Part shown: positions 46,913-59,231 of the stretch, in pieces
How the letters are laid out: each line of letters begins with the position of its first letter
Numbering within the stretch: the first letter of the stretch is position 1
From: Diploscapter coronatus
Taxonomy: Eukaryota > Nematoda > Chromadorea > Rhabditida > Rhabditidae
Length of the DNA stretch: 64,000 bases
Reading direction: 5' to 3'
Assembly (NCBI GenBank): GCA_964036155.1
Contig: OZ038422.1
Location: 23,769,201 to 23,833,200, forward strand
Translations under genes and position numbers: made by a program
Notes under the pieces: model-generated
The model's input: only the letters and a program-made list of their open reading frames with translations
Databases searched by the model: none
Told to the model about the DNA's origin: nothing

Positions 46913-47688
46913 TTTCTTCTACTTAATTACCCGATTAACCTTTCGTGCCTGTAATTATTATGTACATTCGCATAATGCCTATTACGCATCAGGTTTGCGT
47001 ATATTTTGCGTAAATTGGTGTGATCTACCGGTGAAACTCATACTATTTATGGATTGATCGAGTTAAATCTTCAATCGATCGGAATATTTCCAACCCAAAC
47101 ATGTCATATCATTATTATTTGATTATTTCATGATTCAAGCAATATTCTGTTCATGTTTCTGATTTTTTATCATATTGAATGAATAAATGATTTTTTATCG
47201 TTTTAATGTTCATGATATGCTACAAATTTATGGAAAAAAAAATCTCCAAGAGACGATAATGTGTTTCCCATTGTGTTGCATATTTGCAATAAAAATATTC
47301 TTTATCTAAAACAGGATATGTTTCAAATTTTTAGTTAGTGATTCAGTTTTTTGAAAAGTGATCCGTTCGGAAATACGAGAATTCGTACAAAATTAATTCA
47401 AACTAAATATTATTGTTAATTCCATTTCAAAGGGAAGCTTTTTCCATCTTTCATCGTCAAAGAGCGTGCCACTAATATAAGCGAGAATGGAGATGAAGAG
47501 AAGCGAAAAGAACATCTTTCGTCTGTACTCGATAGTAGCTGGGCAAGAATGGTTTGGATATTTCGCAGGAAAAGACACCTAGAAATTACATACATTCTGC
47601 AAATTGTCGTGAGATAGTGGCACGTTCCTCGAGAGCCAAAAATGACCCGAGCTTTCCTCTTAATTGGAATAGACAATAGCAATAAAGT
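46913..47688. other. 3' flank of the CCDC92-like gene
   Basis: Contains AATAAA-type signals near 47182 and 47289, then AT-rich sequence up to the foldback element. No gene seen. Confidence 0.5.
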
Positions 47689-49711
47689 TTAAGAGTAAAT
47701 GTCAGTAAGGACCAAAGTCGGTGTTTCCAGGGGTCCTCAGATTTGGCTGATTTCCACATATATTGTTCAGTTTTTCACGCTGATTCTCGTGGTGCTATCC
47801 ATTTTTCACAAAAATGATCGTATGCAGGATTACGGTAGCTTAAAGTTTTGAGAAATCCAACCTCGGGAAAAAATTCATAACTTTCTTATTTGTTGACCAA
47901 ATCGAATGGGGTTTTTAGCATTGGATAGCCCATGAAAAACTCTACAAATAATGTAACTACGACTACCTGCTACGATCAATAACTTCCCGCCAAAAAAATA
48001 TTTTCCGAAAATTCGACCCTGGCCGACTGCAGTTTTTCAGTTTTTTACCTAAATTAGAGTTTCGAACCCCAGCTAAAAATGGGCTTATTTTGTAGAGAAT
48101 TCAATTCTGCATCTGAATATGTCAAAATTTTCAAAAATGAGGATGGTCGAAACCACGAAAAATGCGTAAAACCAGTGCATTCCTATATAGGGTGTCAATC
48201 TTGACTCCCCCATAACTTCCTTATTTCTGGACTAAATCAAATGGGGTTTTCAGCATTGGATAGCCCATGAAAAACTTTACAAATAATGTAACTACGACTA
48301 CCTGCTAGGACCAACAGTTTCCCGCCAAAAAAATAAAATTCGAAAAAAAATTGAAAATGTGATCCTTACCTGGTCGCAGTTTTTCGATTTTTTACCCAAA
48401 TTAGAGTTTCGAACCCCAGCTAAAAATGGGCTTATTTTGTAGAGAATTCAATTCTGCATCTGAATATGCGAAAATTTTCAAGAAAGAGAATGGTCGAAAC
48501 CACGAAAAGTGCGTCTGAACGCGTAAAACCAGGGTGATTATTACATAGTGTCAACTTTGATCCCCCACAACTTTCTTATTTCTGAACCAAATTGAATGAG
48601 TATTTTTTTATTTTGTAGATCTTGAGTAGGAGAATAAAATAAAAATAACAAGAAATTTTTTAGAAATAAATTTTGATGGAAAAAAATTATCCGAAGTTAC
48701 CCTATATACCCGTACTGTGTTTACGCGTAAATTACGTTGGGAAAAATTCGTCCTTCTAGTATGTTGTGTAGATGGACATGGTGAACAGCTTTTGTTCCAA
48801 GACTGACCTCGGATTCACATTCGTATGAGCTTCAGAATTTTTTGAAGTGTGATGGCTAATTATTGCAAAGTGCCGTTTTGACAGTAAATTTCAAAAATTC
48901 ATATCTCTCTGTGTGTGCACATTCTAGAATAAGTTCTGGAACAAAAGTTGATCAACTTGAAGAGCTTTACAAGATTTCATAGAAAATTTCGACATTAACT
49001 TACATTACACTTGTAAATATAGTACGGGTATATAGGGTAACTTAGGGTAATTTTTTTCCCGCCAAGATTACTTTCTAAAAATTTATTTTTATTTTTAATT
49101 TATTCTTCTATCCAAGATCTACAAAATAAAAAATAATCATTCAATTTGGTCCAGAAATAAGAAAGTTATGGGGGATCAAAGTTGACGCTATGTAATAATC
49201 ACCTTGGTTTTACGCGTTCAGACGCATTTTTCGTGGTTTCGACCATTCTCATTCTTGAAAATCTTCGCATATTCAGATGCAGAATTGAATTCTCTACAAA
49301 ATAAGCCCATTTTTAGCTGGGGTTCGAAACTCTAATTTAGGTAAAAAACTGAAAAACTGCAGTCGGCCAGGGTCGAATTTTCGGAAAATATTTTTTTGGC
49401 GGGAAGTTATTGATCGTAGCAGGTAGTCGTAGTTACATTATTTGTAGAGTTTTTCATGGGCTATCCAATGCTAAAAACCCCATTCGATTTGGTCAACAAA
49501 TAAGAAAGTTATGAATTTTTTCCCGAGGTTGGATTTCTCAAAACTTTAAGCTACCGTAATCCTGCATACGATCATTTTTGTGAAAAATGGATAGCACCAC
49601 GAGAATCAGCGTGAAAAACTGAACAATATATGTGGAAATCAGCCAAATCTGAGGACCCCTGGAAACACCCCCTTTGCTAAGACTTTGATTTTTCCTGATA
49701 TTCACTCTTAA
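47689..49711. mobile_element. TTAA-flanked foldback element, copy 3 (2.0 kb, near full length)
   Basis: TTAA at both borders, ends GAGTAAATGTCAG and CTGATATTCACTC. The two arms, each close to 0.9 kb, are near-perfect inverted copies (for example AAACTCTAATTTAGG at 49327 against the inverse near 48048). The left arm has an internal duplication: the ATAGCCCATGAAAAACT block occurs at about 47925 and 48258. No coding frame. The DNA could fold into a very long hairpin. Confidence 0.85.
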
Positions 49712-52700
49712 TTATTCAAAATGTTATTTTTATTTGTAGCAAATCAGATGCAGAAATGCAGAATCTTTTTTTCATTTCAGGAAACTTCATTATTCCGCAT
49801 CGCCTCTTACTCTCCCATTTTATCACAATATCAATTATCATTTTCCCTCATAAATCATAATTTTCCACAATTGCCACTTTCAATCACTTTGAATGATTGC
49901 GTTAACCAGTTCGGTCCCCCGATTTACCCCGCATCTTGCAGCTGGGAATCTTTGAAGATGATAAATACGACGCAAAGGGAGAATCCCCGTCTTTTGATAA
50001 GGGAAATATCGCATCGACGGTGTTTTTTGAAGAGTTTTTTTTTTTTTATCACTTTCTGCCACTTTCTCTGCATAATATTTTCCAGGTTCTTTTTCTCTGC
50101 AAAATATTCTCTAGGAAGTTTTGAATCCTTTTATTGCTTGGAGTATTCGGAAGAGTGTTCCTCATGTTGACAGTAGGTGCACATATTTCTGCAGGAATGT
50201 AAACATCAGTGATTTTAAAGATTGGGGAAGGCCTGGTTTTTACGATCCCGTTGATCTATGCTGCCTGATTAAATATCCAACAACGTGCACAAAGAAGGCA
50301 ATTCTAGGGGTATAAATATTTTTTAATATTACGCGTCAAATATTGGCGTGAATCTGAAGATGTAAACATGTAAATAATAGACACCAACTACACTGATATC
50401 AACATTATGCAAGTATTCTAGAAATTTTCAATCTTGATTTTGGAACAGTTTCAAAAATAGTCATCACATTATAATGATATTTTCAGCGATTTCATTTAAT
50501 TGCGCTAAGCCTATATCAAATGGTTGAATTCCAAAATTTATTCAATTTGCAAAAATTATTTTGTTTTAAAATGATTCAAATCGAAGCCTCCTATCATTAG
50601 CGGCATGAAATGAAATATTCATGCTGTGAATTCGCCAAACAACGAAAAAATGAAATGCTTTGTTATTTTGTTTCCGGTGGAAAAAAGAATTGTTTTGAAC
50701 TAACCGAATACCGACATCGAACCGTAGTAAATTGTGACCTGACCTCAATTACGACTCAGCCTTTTGGTCTTTAGGTACAGAAATGCATAAACTGAAGTAC
50801 AGAAACGCAATGGTTGCTTTATTTTGGTGATTGTCACCTATTGTTTTTGCCCTATTTTGCCCAGAAGCTTCTCCGGTTTCCATTGTGTCTTTTCTTTGTT
50901 GGCAGAAATTTAGGACAGCAAGATTGAAATTCAATGAATCAACCTAGTGCAATTATGAAACGAACACTGTTATTTTATCCTGATTCGAGATTTTATTGCA
51001 GATTTAAACATCTTATGGAATAGTAGTGGTTACTTACAGCATAGACAAAAGAAATTTCAAACTGTTTGAATAATTTGTATATCTACGCCCGTTTCAGTAA
51101 ATTATCGATATAACTTTCATCAAACGATATTTCAAAAGATACTTATTTTCAATGTTGATAATAAATTGCAAGAATATCATTAATTCTGAGAATGATGGCA
51201 AATTTTCATGTAGGTCTCTTTCCATCAGATCCTGTCCTCTTTATTTCATTATTTGAATGCACGACGAAATATAGCATCTTCAATAAATTCGATATGCCTA
51301 GTTATCATCTATCAGACAGTTACTTTTCATTATTAAAACCTGTCATTTTCATCCATTCCATTTCATTCACAACTCTCACTTTCCCATTTAGGAAATGGAA
51401 AACTTTGAAAATTCGAAATTCTCTGCAGAAAATGATGGATGAGATATTCGCGTTTCTGTTTCCAATAAATACCGATTTTTCACGCCTTTAAAAATATCTA
51501 TCGCTTCAAGGTTTTCTCTCGAAGAAGGAGAACTTCTAAAAATTCCGCCAGCGCAGGATTATTAGAACGAAAATCAGAAAATCAAATTTCTCCTAAAGTT
51601 TGAATCAAGTCTACGGAAACTATTTTTTAAGATTTGTTTACCTTTAGAAATCATTACAATTGACCACAAATCATCATTCGTTCATGTTATTTTACACTAT
51701 TAAGTTCACAATTAGCAAGCATCAATTAATTTTCTACCAATGGTTTATTGAAATTCGAAACATAAACCAAAATATTTTCGGAATCTACACTTCAAAATAC
51801 AAAAATACATTACTCTCTATCATTTCCTGAAAACTCATCAATTACATTGACCGGCGAGAACGGGACGCGTAAATCAAAGAAAGTCGTGAAAACCATGAAT
51901 TTCTTTTAAAAAGCGCGTGACAATTTCCCATCACCCCGTGGTTTCCGCAGCTTCTCAACTAGAGAAGGGAAACTTGCCCGAATTAGGCAGAAAGTCGAAG
52001 AAAACAGTCTCGAAAAGCCGGGACAACGAAAGTGATGGATGACTTTCCGCTGAACTTGAGTAGGACTATTTTAGTCAACAACGGAAATACCGTAGATGAA
52101 AATAGTTCAGAGTTTAGAAGTGTCGATGAATTCTGATCTATTGCGAAATTATTTTGAAGCCGAATGATATGAAATTGAACCGGTCAAAATTTATCAGAAA
52201 GATCGAAACTAGTGAAGTTTGAATAGGACTAAATTTAAACCTACATTTGGATGATTTTGATCATTTTAGTCGACGAACAAGGCAGTTTTCTTTCATTGAT
52301 TTTAGCATTTGGATAATTACTGCAAACTATATAACATCACGTACGAAAAGGAATCACTTCAGGGCTAAAATTTTTGGGACTTATCTTGTGTGTCTCTAAT
52401 AATTTGTACTTTTCATAACCATGAAATCATTTGGACACTGTATTAGTAAAACAATAATCAAGATTACCGCTCGTAACTCCAGAATTAGTCAAAATGTGAA
52501 ACATTTCGCCAGATTTCGTATTTCCTAAATTAGCAATTTGGCGAAACTCCTTTTGATTTTTGTCTTTTCCGTATGAAGTGATAGAATGAGCGATTACTGT
52601 AGCCCCGAAATAGACCTGGGGTCGGGGCAAAGGCCGCGCGAGACAAACTTTGAAGACGCGCCGAGGACCGATAAAATCTCTGTGAACATAATCGGTCTCG

Positions 52701-55700
52701 GCCCCCGAGTTTCACCCGGTGTTTATTTTAGACCTCGGCATTTTTCGAGCACTAATTCGAGAGCGATAATGTTCATTGACAGGCCAATGTTAGTACGAGG
52801 AAAATTTATGGAACACAACGGGAATTTCTTCAAAAATCACAGCGAACAGCGCGAAAAAAAGAGTTTCATCGAAAATTCTGCAGACAGTAAAAAGTGATTT
52901 TTAGAATGCTGGAATATGTTCCAAGGAAAGAATCAGGGCATAGCAGAAATGATGCGAATTTGGCAATGTAGACACGTATTCACGAAAGAAATGCATTATT
53001 CATCAAGTCTGTCAGCTGAATGTCATGCACAATATATAGAGGTTGAAAATTCGTAATCCTAAAAAGTTTTGAAATCGATTTGCTAAAATTTTCGCGCAGT
53101 TTCGCTTTTGAGTGTCTTTACTTTGGTCGTACATGAAAAGACTAGCTACAAATCAGACGATAACTTGTCATGCCAAATATGCTTCATATTTTCATGAGTC
53201 AAACCATGGTTTATTGAGTTTTTGATGGTTTACCGCAAAGGAAGCAATAATTATAGATAATTAGTCTCTAATTCAAATTGATGAATATCAGTTTTAAGAA
53301 ATCAAAGAGTAATTGCCTACATGTAGGTTTTACAATTTTGAAAGAGAATAATCTTCTCTGATGACATAATAGTTTCGACATGTATAAGCTACCTGTAAAT
53401 GAAAAATTATGACTAAGAATGACGCCCAAAATTGGTGATATTGTATTCAAAAATAGAATCAGGATGGCCTCAAAGTGACGCGGTATTGCACGATTGTGAG
53501 TGTTTGGCGAACGAAGAAAAGTCTTTTCTGTCAAATCGCAGAAATCGTATCTGAAGAAGCTAAACGATATGTATGTGAAGCTAGAAAAATCTAGCGGAAC
53601 TGATGTGTTATAAATAAACACATAGCATTGCTATCAACAAAAGTACTCGATGCAATTTGCAGAAGCATCGATAAACCCAGATTTGAAATCATTATGTTTC
53701 AGAGCAATAGCTAGAACTGTTTCCATCTATTTCAAACTTCACTTCGATTGTGAGGTTACATTTAATCTTTAAGCATGCTCACATTTACCTAAATAAAACC
53801 TCCAAGTCATCACGTACGTTATCGCCTTATCACTGTGTCTCGAATTCCTTATCACTGCTGATAAAATTTCACACCTTTTCCATGTCCCTAGTGCGCGAGC
53901 ACTGCTGAATGGTGTTAACGCGTTTTGATATGATATCACTTTTTATCCCCTTCCTTTCTCTATAAGTGTTCAACACTAAAATTCTCCAACTCTCGAAAAA
54001 CCCATCAATCATCATCTCCCACGATCGAGATCGTGTCTAATTTTTGGACGAAACGCCTCGAGAGGCCAACCGAAAAAAGCGATTTTTCTTGCGAATTCTG
54101 AAAATCAAAGGCCTTTTTAGAAGGCGATGACAAGATCAAAATCGGTTCAGCCGCGGGCTAAAAATGGGTACATCGCTTTTTACCCAAATGACGGATGGGT
54201 AAAATGACAGAGTTCGGGGAAATTGGAGATTTTAGCAATTCGATTGGTAAAGATAGAAGGAAATTTAGAGGGAAAAAAATCAGACGGCGAATTTTCAAAT
54301 TCTTCCGTTGCTGATCTTCGTCGGAACCTTGCAGGGCGAAGATAAGGCAAGTCGAAGAACCGACAGAGTTTGTCCTCTATCTTTCGACCATCTCTCATTT
54401 TTTCACGGTATTTCTCGGTGTCATCAATTTCAGTGGGGCTATTTTAGGTGCATAGTTTTGATAAGATTAGATTTTGTCGGTACAGGTGTTTGCAACCAAA
54501 ACGAAGGGAGGGAGGACAGGAATAGAAACTGAACTTGGAAGGGAATATGACGATGCAAGAACATACATCACAGAATACTGGGAAACGAACATCAGAAAGG
54601 ATGATAAAAATTTTTATAATTGGAAAATTATCACCTAAAGATATGAGAAATTATGACATCAGAACTAAACGCCACTACAATGCTACGCAGCATGCCGTAA
54701 TGCCATTAGGCTTTCAAGTGATAATCATGAAAGTTTGCAGATAGTTACAGTTTTACGTATGTTTCAATTTATGAATTCAAAATTTGACGCTTTTAAAAAC
54801 TGCTGATTTTTCATTCGTGTCCATAATTTAAAATAAATTATCAGCTCCCTATCACATTACAATCACAATTTACAATAATCTGGCAATAGAAGTTACATTT
54901 CTTTAGAGTTTATCGAGTTACTGTAACGTGAAAGCTGTGTTACAATCCCAGCAGCTATTTTTGTCCGTGTTTTTGGGATCGCGATTTCTATCATTCTGCC
55001 CGACTTTTTGCACTTTAGTTTTCCGACGACATCACCTTTCGACCTACAAAAGATTCATGGAGGATCTTTAAAAATCGCTGGAAAACACGAACATAAATTA
55101 GGCTCAAAGTTTGTGGGAAATGCACGATATCCAACTGTGAACGCGTTGCCAAAAATACCGAAATTTTTAAAGAACAAAACATTTTTTGGAGTTGCATCGA
55201 ATGGTGTGATTTTTAAAATTAACTTATGTATGTATGCATGGTGCAGAATTCTGGTTGCTCAACAAATTTTTGCGAGTGATAATTTATTGTTTCTAACATA
55301 ATTTGATCTACTTATGAAATAAAGCTATAAACTACGGCGATGTTTATCGTCATCTCGAAACATCGGGTGCTGTCGAACCTATTTTCGTCGCATCAAGCCT
55401 TTGCCCACGCGGTCATGACATCGGAAAATTCACCGCTCGTCATCTTCCTTCCCTACTATTTCTTCACACTTTTCATCTTTTCCTTAGACTTTTGTACTCA
55501 TCAGAAACTACGAAAATAGTGCCTTCTTCCCTCCCCGATTTCAACAGTCTCTAAATCATTTTCTACAAGGCATCTATCATCATCTCATCGCCTCTTCGTG
55601 TTTCTCTGCGACTAAACGCTCTGCGCCTCCTGTCAGCGAATCATATTTTTCATCCGATTCTCTTTCTTATTTTCCGAAAATACAATCATATTTCATATTT

Positions 55701-55916
55701 TCCTCCGTCTTTCCTACTGTATCCTTGCCTTTTGCGAGTATCAGTCTCACTATTTCATCAGTTTTACCTATCTCTTCCGCGCTCTCTCTCCTATCTCTCG
55801 TCGACAATCTTTCGGTTTCCATTTTTAGCATGTTGGCGATCTTCAAAGTCGTCGGGGAAGACGCGAGGGGCGGAGCGTCGGGGGCGGCCCCACGAAAGGG
55901 GTGCCTCTTGATGGGC
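49712..55916. other. Six-kilobase gene desert
   Basis: No gene could be supported on either strand. A Cys-containing plus-strand frame at about 50176-50312 (CTYFCRNVNISDF and onward) follows an acceptor-like TTGACAG but lacks partners. GC-richer patches at about 51850-52030, 52590-52740 and 54000-54200 contain inverted pieces (for example AAATAGACCTGGGG near 52608 against the inverse near 52725) and could be regulatory or repeat remnants. Confidence 0.4.
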
Positions 55917-55924
55917 TTTAAAAG
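55917..55924 (+). promoter_or_regulatory. Candidate core promoter with TATA-like box
   Basis: TTTAAAAG sits in a GC-rich island (about 55845-55935, with GGGGCGG) about 100 nt upstream of the ATG at 56026. GC-rich promoters stand out clearly in this AT-rich window. Function inferred. Confidence 0.4.
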
Positions 55925-56025
55925 CGTCGGCCGGGTGCGGCGTCCTCACGCAGCCTCAATTCTGCGAGTATCAGCCATAGGCCCATTTGGAGCCCCAACG
56001 TACTCACCAGAACTTCAAGCTGAAA

Positions 56026-57038
56026 ATGTCGTCCTCCACTTTCAACCTGTTCTCTTTCATCGCCGTCGTCGTCGTCGGTACAGTTATTGTCGAAGGTCAG
56101 TCCTCAAGATTGCTGTAGTCGAATTTTATTTTACTCTCACTTCGATTCTTCAAAAGTTATTTGCGTTCTTCATCTTCGCCTTTCAAACTTATCATCTCAT
56201 CATCATTTTTCCTCTTCTTCAAAAGACATTCGGTTTTTTCAAAGGCGCGACTTCCTTTCTCATATCAAGTTCTTATCATCACAAGCGCTCCCCTTTCTAT
56301 TCATCGCATCCACGTCGTTACACTCTTGCATCAGCCTTCGAAGTCAGAAAAACAAACCTATTTTTGGAATTCACCTTTGATTTTTAGCTTTGCCAAACCG
56401 ATTCCGTCGGGACGCTGCTAAGGTCGCGCAGTACTGTGCTCGCCACCAGTCACATTATGACAAGTACTGCAACTCGAAGATGACCGAGTTGGACCGCGAC
56501 GCATTCGCCAAACTCGCCAAATTCTGCCCAGCATTCGAGAAGCACTGCTCCACTGGCAAAGTCGAATCCGTTCCCACCGAGACCGAATCCGGCACCCCGC
56601 TGAGCTTCGATCTCGTTATGCCGCCACCACTCCCAAGAGGAAGCGACTTCGCTCAGGTACAGTAGCGAGGAGCACCTGAATCAGCAAGACAATCTAACTG
56701 TGATAATTGCAGATGGACTTGCCTCTCGGCGCTGACCACAAGACATCTGAATCGTCGAGCGGCTCTGCTCCTGCACCTGCCGCTGGAACGCGTCTGACAG
56801 CGGCCATCATCGCCTCGTGCACACCCGACTGCACTGCTGCTCACTGCACCGACGAATGCAAATGCGCGCACACTCATCCTAAGGTGAGTCAGGAAATTCC
56901 TCCTTCTGAGAGCTGATTTGACGAACGAACTTCCAGGTCCACTCGATGTGCAACCCACCAGCGACCGCTCAGCTCGCCGAGACTTGCCAGAAGTGGTACG
57001 CCAAGTGCACGATGTTCAACCCCGTCTCCTACTATTAG
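56026..57038 (+). CDS. Secreted Cys-rich protein, 203 residues
   Basis: Four exons: 56026-56095, 56388-56656, 56713-56883 and 56937-57038, in phase. Residues 1-23 form a signal peptide (MSSSTFNLFSFIAVVVVGTV). A basic NRFRRD site just after it could be a furin-type cleavage site. The mature protein has an N-terminal block with paired Cys (VAQYCARHQSHYDKYCNSKM, KFCPAFEKHCS), a Pro/Ser/Ala-rich linker, and a second Cys block (CTPDCTAAHCTDECKCAHTH, CNPPATAQLAETCQKWYAKC). The two halves share a C-x(6,8)-C style and may be related. The codons are GC-rich and even, as in highly expressed genes. I recognise it only as nematode-type secreted; function unknown. Confidence 0.8.
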
Positions 57039-57057
57039 ACTCGCTAACGTTCTCCTA

Positions 57058-57297
57058 AAAATCACCACAATACAGCTTCTTCTTCTTCTTTAATTTCTGT
57101 GCTTTTTTCATTAAATCTTTCGACACATTTTCTATCTGATGAATTTCTTTTAACTTGGCATTGTGATGTTTTGAGTTGTAAATAGGGTCTTTTCCAGCTA
57201 TTTGTCCTATTCCCGCCATGGCTAATTGCTCCACATTCCGTAGTGTCTTTTTCATGCATAGGATGGGCTCTGTCCCATTATTGTCGCTTCATCTAGA
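57058..57297 (-). CDS. Possible terminal exon, unknown protein, convergent with the Cys-rich gene
   Basis: A minus-strand frame of about 70-80 residues reads NVEQLAMAGIGQIAGKDPIY and then a Lys-rich helix (KEIHQIENVSKDLMKKAQKL) ending CGDF and a stop at 57058. Composition and absence of low-complexity apart from the Lys run look coding. An upstream acceptor (ATCCTTGTCTAG at about 57300) exists, but no further exons were found. Two minus frames are open over this stretch, which weakens the case. Confidence 0.3.
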
Positions 57298-59018
57298 CAA
57301 GGATATAGAGATGATCTCCCATTCGCGGTCAGGGTCCAGCCTATGCTAATTCCCCGAATTTATCCCCCCAGATTTTACTATACCCCTGCTTTACGATACT
57401 GGTTCTCGATAGTTATGGGCCAATTTCCCAAGAAGTAACACATTGAATTTCGATGAGATTTGGAAAAGCTGACCCAGAACTATCGACGTTGTAGCGTTCT
57501 TTACAAAGTACGGATCTCACTGATGACACAATTCTGGTTAACACAGGCAATTTGATCGAAGCTTTTAACTAACTTTATACATACATTGACGCTAATTCGT
57601 GATTAGCATAACTGAGGCCCTCTGTGATGGGATTTATCTCTATAGACGCTTCTATTCTACTCCATTATTTTATTTTTGGGAAAAGCCTGAATATTTCTGA
57701 AATTGGCAAGAATTTTAGGTAATTCGAAATTCAAGTCTTTCCCCGACAATCAGCTCAAATTTGGGCGTTGTTGTTTGTAAAAATTTCGTTGTGATTTTGC
57801 ACTAATGTATTCCAAGAATATGCTAGCCTATATCCACGAAACATACAAAAATCCGCAAATAAAAATCAATTTAAAATCTGTCTTTGAAATTGCAAGAAAA
57901 CTGCACAAGAATGACATTTCCATCAAAATCTTTGCTTCTCTCAAAATTAGATGATATTTCATATGGACGAGAGACGACTGTTTAGCATTAGAAATCTGGA
58001 GACCTAGACGACGAAGTAACGTCGGATGTCAACGAAATGGTCTGCTTTTCTACGGTCGAAAAATCTGAATGACCGAATTTTTCAAAGCTAGAGACTATCT
58101 TCAGCATGCAAAAATTAGAGATTCAAAGAAAGGAACAATGGTGATTTTTTAAAGACGCTTCTCTCGAGATTTCTGGGAGTTGACCTCAGTCTCGAAAAAT
58201 TCTTCGCCTATTTTTGGATGTGTCAAGATTCACGGAGAGATTATCTTAAAGTTAGTCTTGCTTCTCTAAACCCTCTTCAAGATATCGCTATCTTTAACCA
58301 AACTTTGCATCTTTTCTCTATCATAGATGATGCAATATTTCGTTGAGAGGGAAAGATAATATCACCGAAAAACGATACGATTCTGTCTTTCGAAAGAATG
58401 ACAAGGCGTAACTCACTTGTAAGCGAATCTTTAGTGATGGGACAGGAAAAATCACGAGGAAGTTTAGACTTTGATTTTCGAAGATCAACTTACAGAAGTA
58501 GGAATAAGTTGTCTCGAGATGAGCTTTTTTTTCGGAAGCTTTTTCATAAATGAAGTTATGTTTATCAATTGTTCAAGTTAACTGATCGAAAAAAAGTATA
58601 TATTTTCATGTAAGAAAACTAAAAGAAATAAATAGCCAAATATGTAAAAAAAAAAATCGACCAGCATAGGTTTCAAATGATATTTTGTATAAGTAAAGAA
58701 TATTAGCAAAATTGATTCATATGGAATTTTTGTTCAACGCAGTCCAATGAGTGTATTTCAAATTAGCGCTCTTCTAGCTATAAGTGCAGGCTAATTTTTA
58801 ACCCATTTCACCGATATGTCAAAAAGGCGCCGGCAAAGCGTATTTTTTATTCATCAGCGCATAATTTCGTTGATTTCTGTACTATTCGTCCGCGAAAAAA
58901 TAATTGATAACAAATCAGATAGCATTCGGGAGGCATTAGCCAAAAACGCGATTTTTCGTCGATTTGCGAACGCGAAGCCAGGAGTTCAATGAAGGGCTGA
59001 TAAGGAATGCCAAGCTGA
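57298..59018. other. Intergenic region without supported genes
   Basis: AT-rich. The only candidate signals are near its right end: a GATA-type CTGATAA at about 58997, ahead of a TATAAAGG. Nothing else supported. Confidence 0.4.
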
Positions 59019-59026
59019 TATAAAGG
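59019..59026 (+). promoter_or_regulatory. Candidate TATA box of the sugar transporter gene
   Basis: TATAAAGG, 22 bp after a CTGATAA element (58997-59003), which is the kind of site bound by nematode intestinal GATA factors. The ATG is about 210 nt downstream, beyond a hairpin and an acceptor-like site. Inferred only. Confidence 0.35.
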
Positions 59027-59088
59027 CGCCACCCCAGGCGAACAAAGTGGACAGATCAAAGAAGAGCCATAAGACCATTCTTTACCGG

Positions 59089-59204
59089 CTCAGCAAAAAC
59101 TATGCCTATCCGAGCCAACTCGGGCGGGTCGGCAATTGCTGTGAATTGTCTACCCGTATGTCGCTTCGTTCGGACTGACTAGGATAGACATAATTTTTGC
59201 TGAG
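59089..59204. repeat. Inverted repeat in the transporter 5' region
   Basis: CTCAGCAAAAACTATGCCTA at the left is inverted at the right (GATAGACATAATTTTTGCTGAG). The loop of about 70 nt is GC-richer. It lies between the candidate TATA box and the acceptor-like GATTTTTAG at 59210-59218, so it may be in the outron. Confidence 0.7.
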
Positions 59205-59231
59205 TAGCGATTTTTAGAAGCATACGTAAAG

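Noticed and set aside
52586..52897. Plus-strand 103-codon frame in a GC-richer patch
   Set aside because: The patch contains inverted pieces and no splice context; composition looks like a repeat remnant, not a gene.
55008..55301. Plus-strand frame of about 97 codons followed by AATAAA
   Set aside because: It lacks an ATG (opens with TTG), has no splice context and matches no family.
55725..56387. Plus-strand 220-codon open frame
   Set aside because: Covers promoter, exon 1 and intron 1 of the Cys-rich gene in another frame; GC-rich promoter sequence explains the lack of stops.
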